From Deltaproteobacteria bacterium (GTDB lineage: Bacteria > Myxococcota_A > UBA9042 > DTJE01), in NCBI GenBank assembly GCA_016784945.1, contig JADHTP010000209.1, forward strand, positions 1 through 5,821: DNA of 5,821 nucleotides. The letters run 5' to 3'. Below, one piece after another: positions 4,559 to 5,821 of this stretch. Made by a program: the position numbers and the translations under genes. A model generated the notes under the pieces. It ran no database searches, was not told where the DNA came from, and worked only from the letters and a program-made list of their open reading frames with translations. The stretch's first letter is position 1, and every line of letters starts with the position of its first letter.

Positions 4559-5821
4559 GGTCGGTGCCCTCCTTTACCGCTTCCGCCTCTTCGCCCCCGG
4601 CGCCGTCACCTTCCTCCGCCTTGTCCGGCAGGTTGGCGAAGGGTTCGCCGCGAAGGTCGGATTCCCGTGGCGTTTCGCCTTCCATCACCAGGGCGTTTCC
4701 CACCAGTTCGCAGACGCCGCAGACTTCCACTTCGGGAACCCAGTATTCCATCAGCGGGCTGAGCGTGGCCTTGTCAATGGCGCAGATACACGCGAGTCGG
4801 TTGACCCCGTGCTTTTCGTACACGTGTTTGACGGCGTTGGCCCGGGGGAAGCCGCCCCGAAGCCGCATGTCCATGTTTTCGTCGGTGCCCAGACCCGCGC
4901 CGCTGCCACAGCAGAAGGTCTGCTCGCGGATGGTGTTTTCGGGCATTTCATGGAAGTTGTTGCAACTGGCCTTGATCATGTAGCGCGGCTCGTCCAGCAG
5001 GCCCATGCCCCGTGCCGGGTTGCACGAGTCGTGATAGGTGACCTTCAGGTGGTCGTTGCGGCTGGGGTCGAGCTTGAGCTTGCCGTGGTGCACGATGTCC
5101 GCCAGGAATTCCGTGATGTGGATCATCTTGGTGGAGGCGGCGTTCTCGAAAACCGTGCCCGTGATGGGTGATTTCGGCTTCTCCATGTAGTCCGTGGGCC
5201 CGTTCATGGTGTCCATGTACTGATGCAGCACCCGCCACATGTGGCCGCACTCGCCGCCCAGGATCCACTTGACGCCCAGCCGTTTGGCCTCGCCGTAGAT
5301 CTTGGCGTTCAGCCGCTTCATCAGTTCGTTCGAATGGAACAGGCCGAAGTTGCCGCCCTCGGACGCGAAGCTGGTGAAGGTGTAGTCCAGGCCGATCTCG
5401 TGGAGGATGGCCAGGTAGCCCATAAAGGCAAAATAGTGGGGCTCGGCGAAATAGTCGGCCGACGGCACCACGAAGAGCACCTCGGCGCCCTTCTTGTTCA
5501 TGGGGAGATTCACGTCGATCCCCACGATGTCCTTCAGGTCGTCCGCTGCGAACTCGATGTTGTCCTTGAATGTGTGGGGCTGGATCCCCAGGTGGTTTCC
5601 GGTCCGGAAGCAGTTGGACGCGGGCTCCACGATCCAGTTGATGTTGATGCCCACCTCGTTCAGAAGCTCGCGGGCCATCATGGTGATTTCGGCCGTGTCG
5701 ATGCCGTAGGGGCAGAACACGCTGCAGCGACGGCACTCGGTGCACTGGTAGTAGTAGTAGAACCACTCCTTCAGCACGTCCAGGTCCAGGTCCCGCGCGC
5801 CGGCCATCTTGCCCAGCACCT
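4551..5821 (-). CDS. dsrK: DsrK, HdrD-like iron-sulfur/CCG-domain subunit of DsrMKJOP, partial (N-terminus off the right edge)
   Basis: The 422 visible residues begin in mid-frame at the edge. The first codon, GTG at 5819, is internal rather than a start, because DsrK proteins are around 540 residues with an additional N-terminal region. Numbering from that codon, a [4Fe-4S] motif CTECRRCSVFCP spans 26-37 (Cys 26/29/32/36), directly after four tyrosines. The HdrD-like part has GECGHMW (189-195), then HDSC (263-266), CCGSGAG (303-309) and CIC (344-346), forming a CCG domain that in the family holds a special [4Fe-4S] centre. A further CGVC pair is at 367-370, followed by a Glu/Gly-rich acidic tail. 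Known role: cytoplasmic-side subunit partnered with DsrM, proposed to reduce the DsrC disulfide or trisulfide. Direct linkage to dsrJ, with no dsrL between, supports the sulfate-reducer type of cluster. Hmc6-type paralogues are similar but do not neighbour dsrJOP. Confidence 0.94.
   Translation of the reverse strand, partial: VLGKMAGARDLDLDVLKEWFYYYYQCTECRRCSVFCPYGIDTAEITMMARELLNEVGININWIVEPASNCFRTGNHLGIQPHTFKDNIEFAADDLKDIVGIDVNLPMNKKGAEVLFVVPSADYFAEPHYFAFMGYLAILHEIGLDYTFTSFASEGGNFGLFHSNELMKRLNAKIYGEAKRLGVKWILGGECGHMWRVLHQYMDTMNGPTDYMEKPKSPITGTVFENAASTKMIHITEFLADIVHHGKLKLDPSRNDHLKVTYHDSCNPARGMGLLDEPRYMIKASCNNFHEMPENTIREQTFCCGSGAGLGTDENMDMRLRGGFPRANAVKHVYEKHGVNRLACICAIDKATLSPLMEYWVPEVEVCGVCELVGNALVMEGETPRESDLRGEPFANLPDKAEEGDGAGGEEAEAVKEGTDHA
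4567..4575 (-). promoter_or_regulatory. Strong Shine-Dalgarno of dsrJ inside the 3' end of dsrK
   Basis: AAAGGAGGG on the minus strand, translated in dsrK as the Lys-Glu-Gly near its C-terminus, 9 nt (counted from GGAGG) before the dsrJ ATG at 4558. The same nonamer plus CA precedes dsrO, so two consecutive genes share this arrangement. Confidence 0.8.

Noticed and set aside
4254..5171. 305-codon plus-strand open frame antisense to dsrJ and dsrK
   Set aside because: It lies wholly opposite two confidently identified genes, and no motif supports a product.
4551..5819. GTG at 5819 as the true start of dsrK
   Set aside because: No upstream sequence is available to show a ribosome site, and the family has a substantial N-terminal region before this point, so the codon is best read as internal.

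Overview
The window is GC-rich, and every gene I can support lies on the minus strand. Read in the direction of transcription (high to low coordinates) it holds the end of dsrK, complete dsrJ, dsrO and dsrP, and then a long unnamed gene for a HEAT-repeat-type protein that runs off the left edge. DsrK, DsrJ, DsrO and DsrP are subunits of DsrMKJOP, the membrane complex of dissimilatory sulfur metabolism. dsrM would lie just beyond the right edge.

The order dsrK-dsrJ-dsrO-dsrP, with no dsrL between dsrK and dsrJ, is the arrangement known from sulfate/sulfite reducers. Sulfur oxidisers usually carry dsrL there. The source is therefore most likely an anaerobic sulfate-, sulfite- or thiosulfate-metabolising bacterium of the Desulfobacterota type, but other dsr-bearing high-GC phyla cannot be excluded from this segment.

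Layout: 5821-4551 dsrK, 5' end missing; 4558-4169 dsrJ, overlapping dsrK by 8 nt; 4169-3399 dsrO (or from 4172, an ATGA overlap with dsrJ); 3390-2233 dsrP, after an 8-nt gap; 2232-2141 a 92-nt intergenic region with a promoter-like sequence and no evident terminator; 2140-1 the HEAT-repeat gene, at least 713 codons. No stretch above 100 nt is without a gene, and I see no RNA genes, mobile elements or CRISPR.

How they work together (family knowledge): DsrP (NrfD/PsrC type) exchanges electrons with the quinone pool in the membrane. DsrO (four Fe-S clusters) and DsrJ (triheme cytochrome c) sit on the periplasmic side. DsrK (HdrD-like, CCG domain) on the cytoplasmic side, with DsrM, is thought to reduce the DsrC trisulfide/disulfide made by sulfite reductase DsrAB. 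The dsrKJOP genes are tightly packed and probably translationally coupled. The HEAT protein is a predicted soluble scaffold-like protein of unknown function. Its ATG sits where transcription from the promoter-like sequence would begin, so it may be made from a leaderless mRNA and be controlled separately from dsr.
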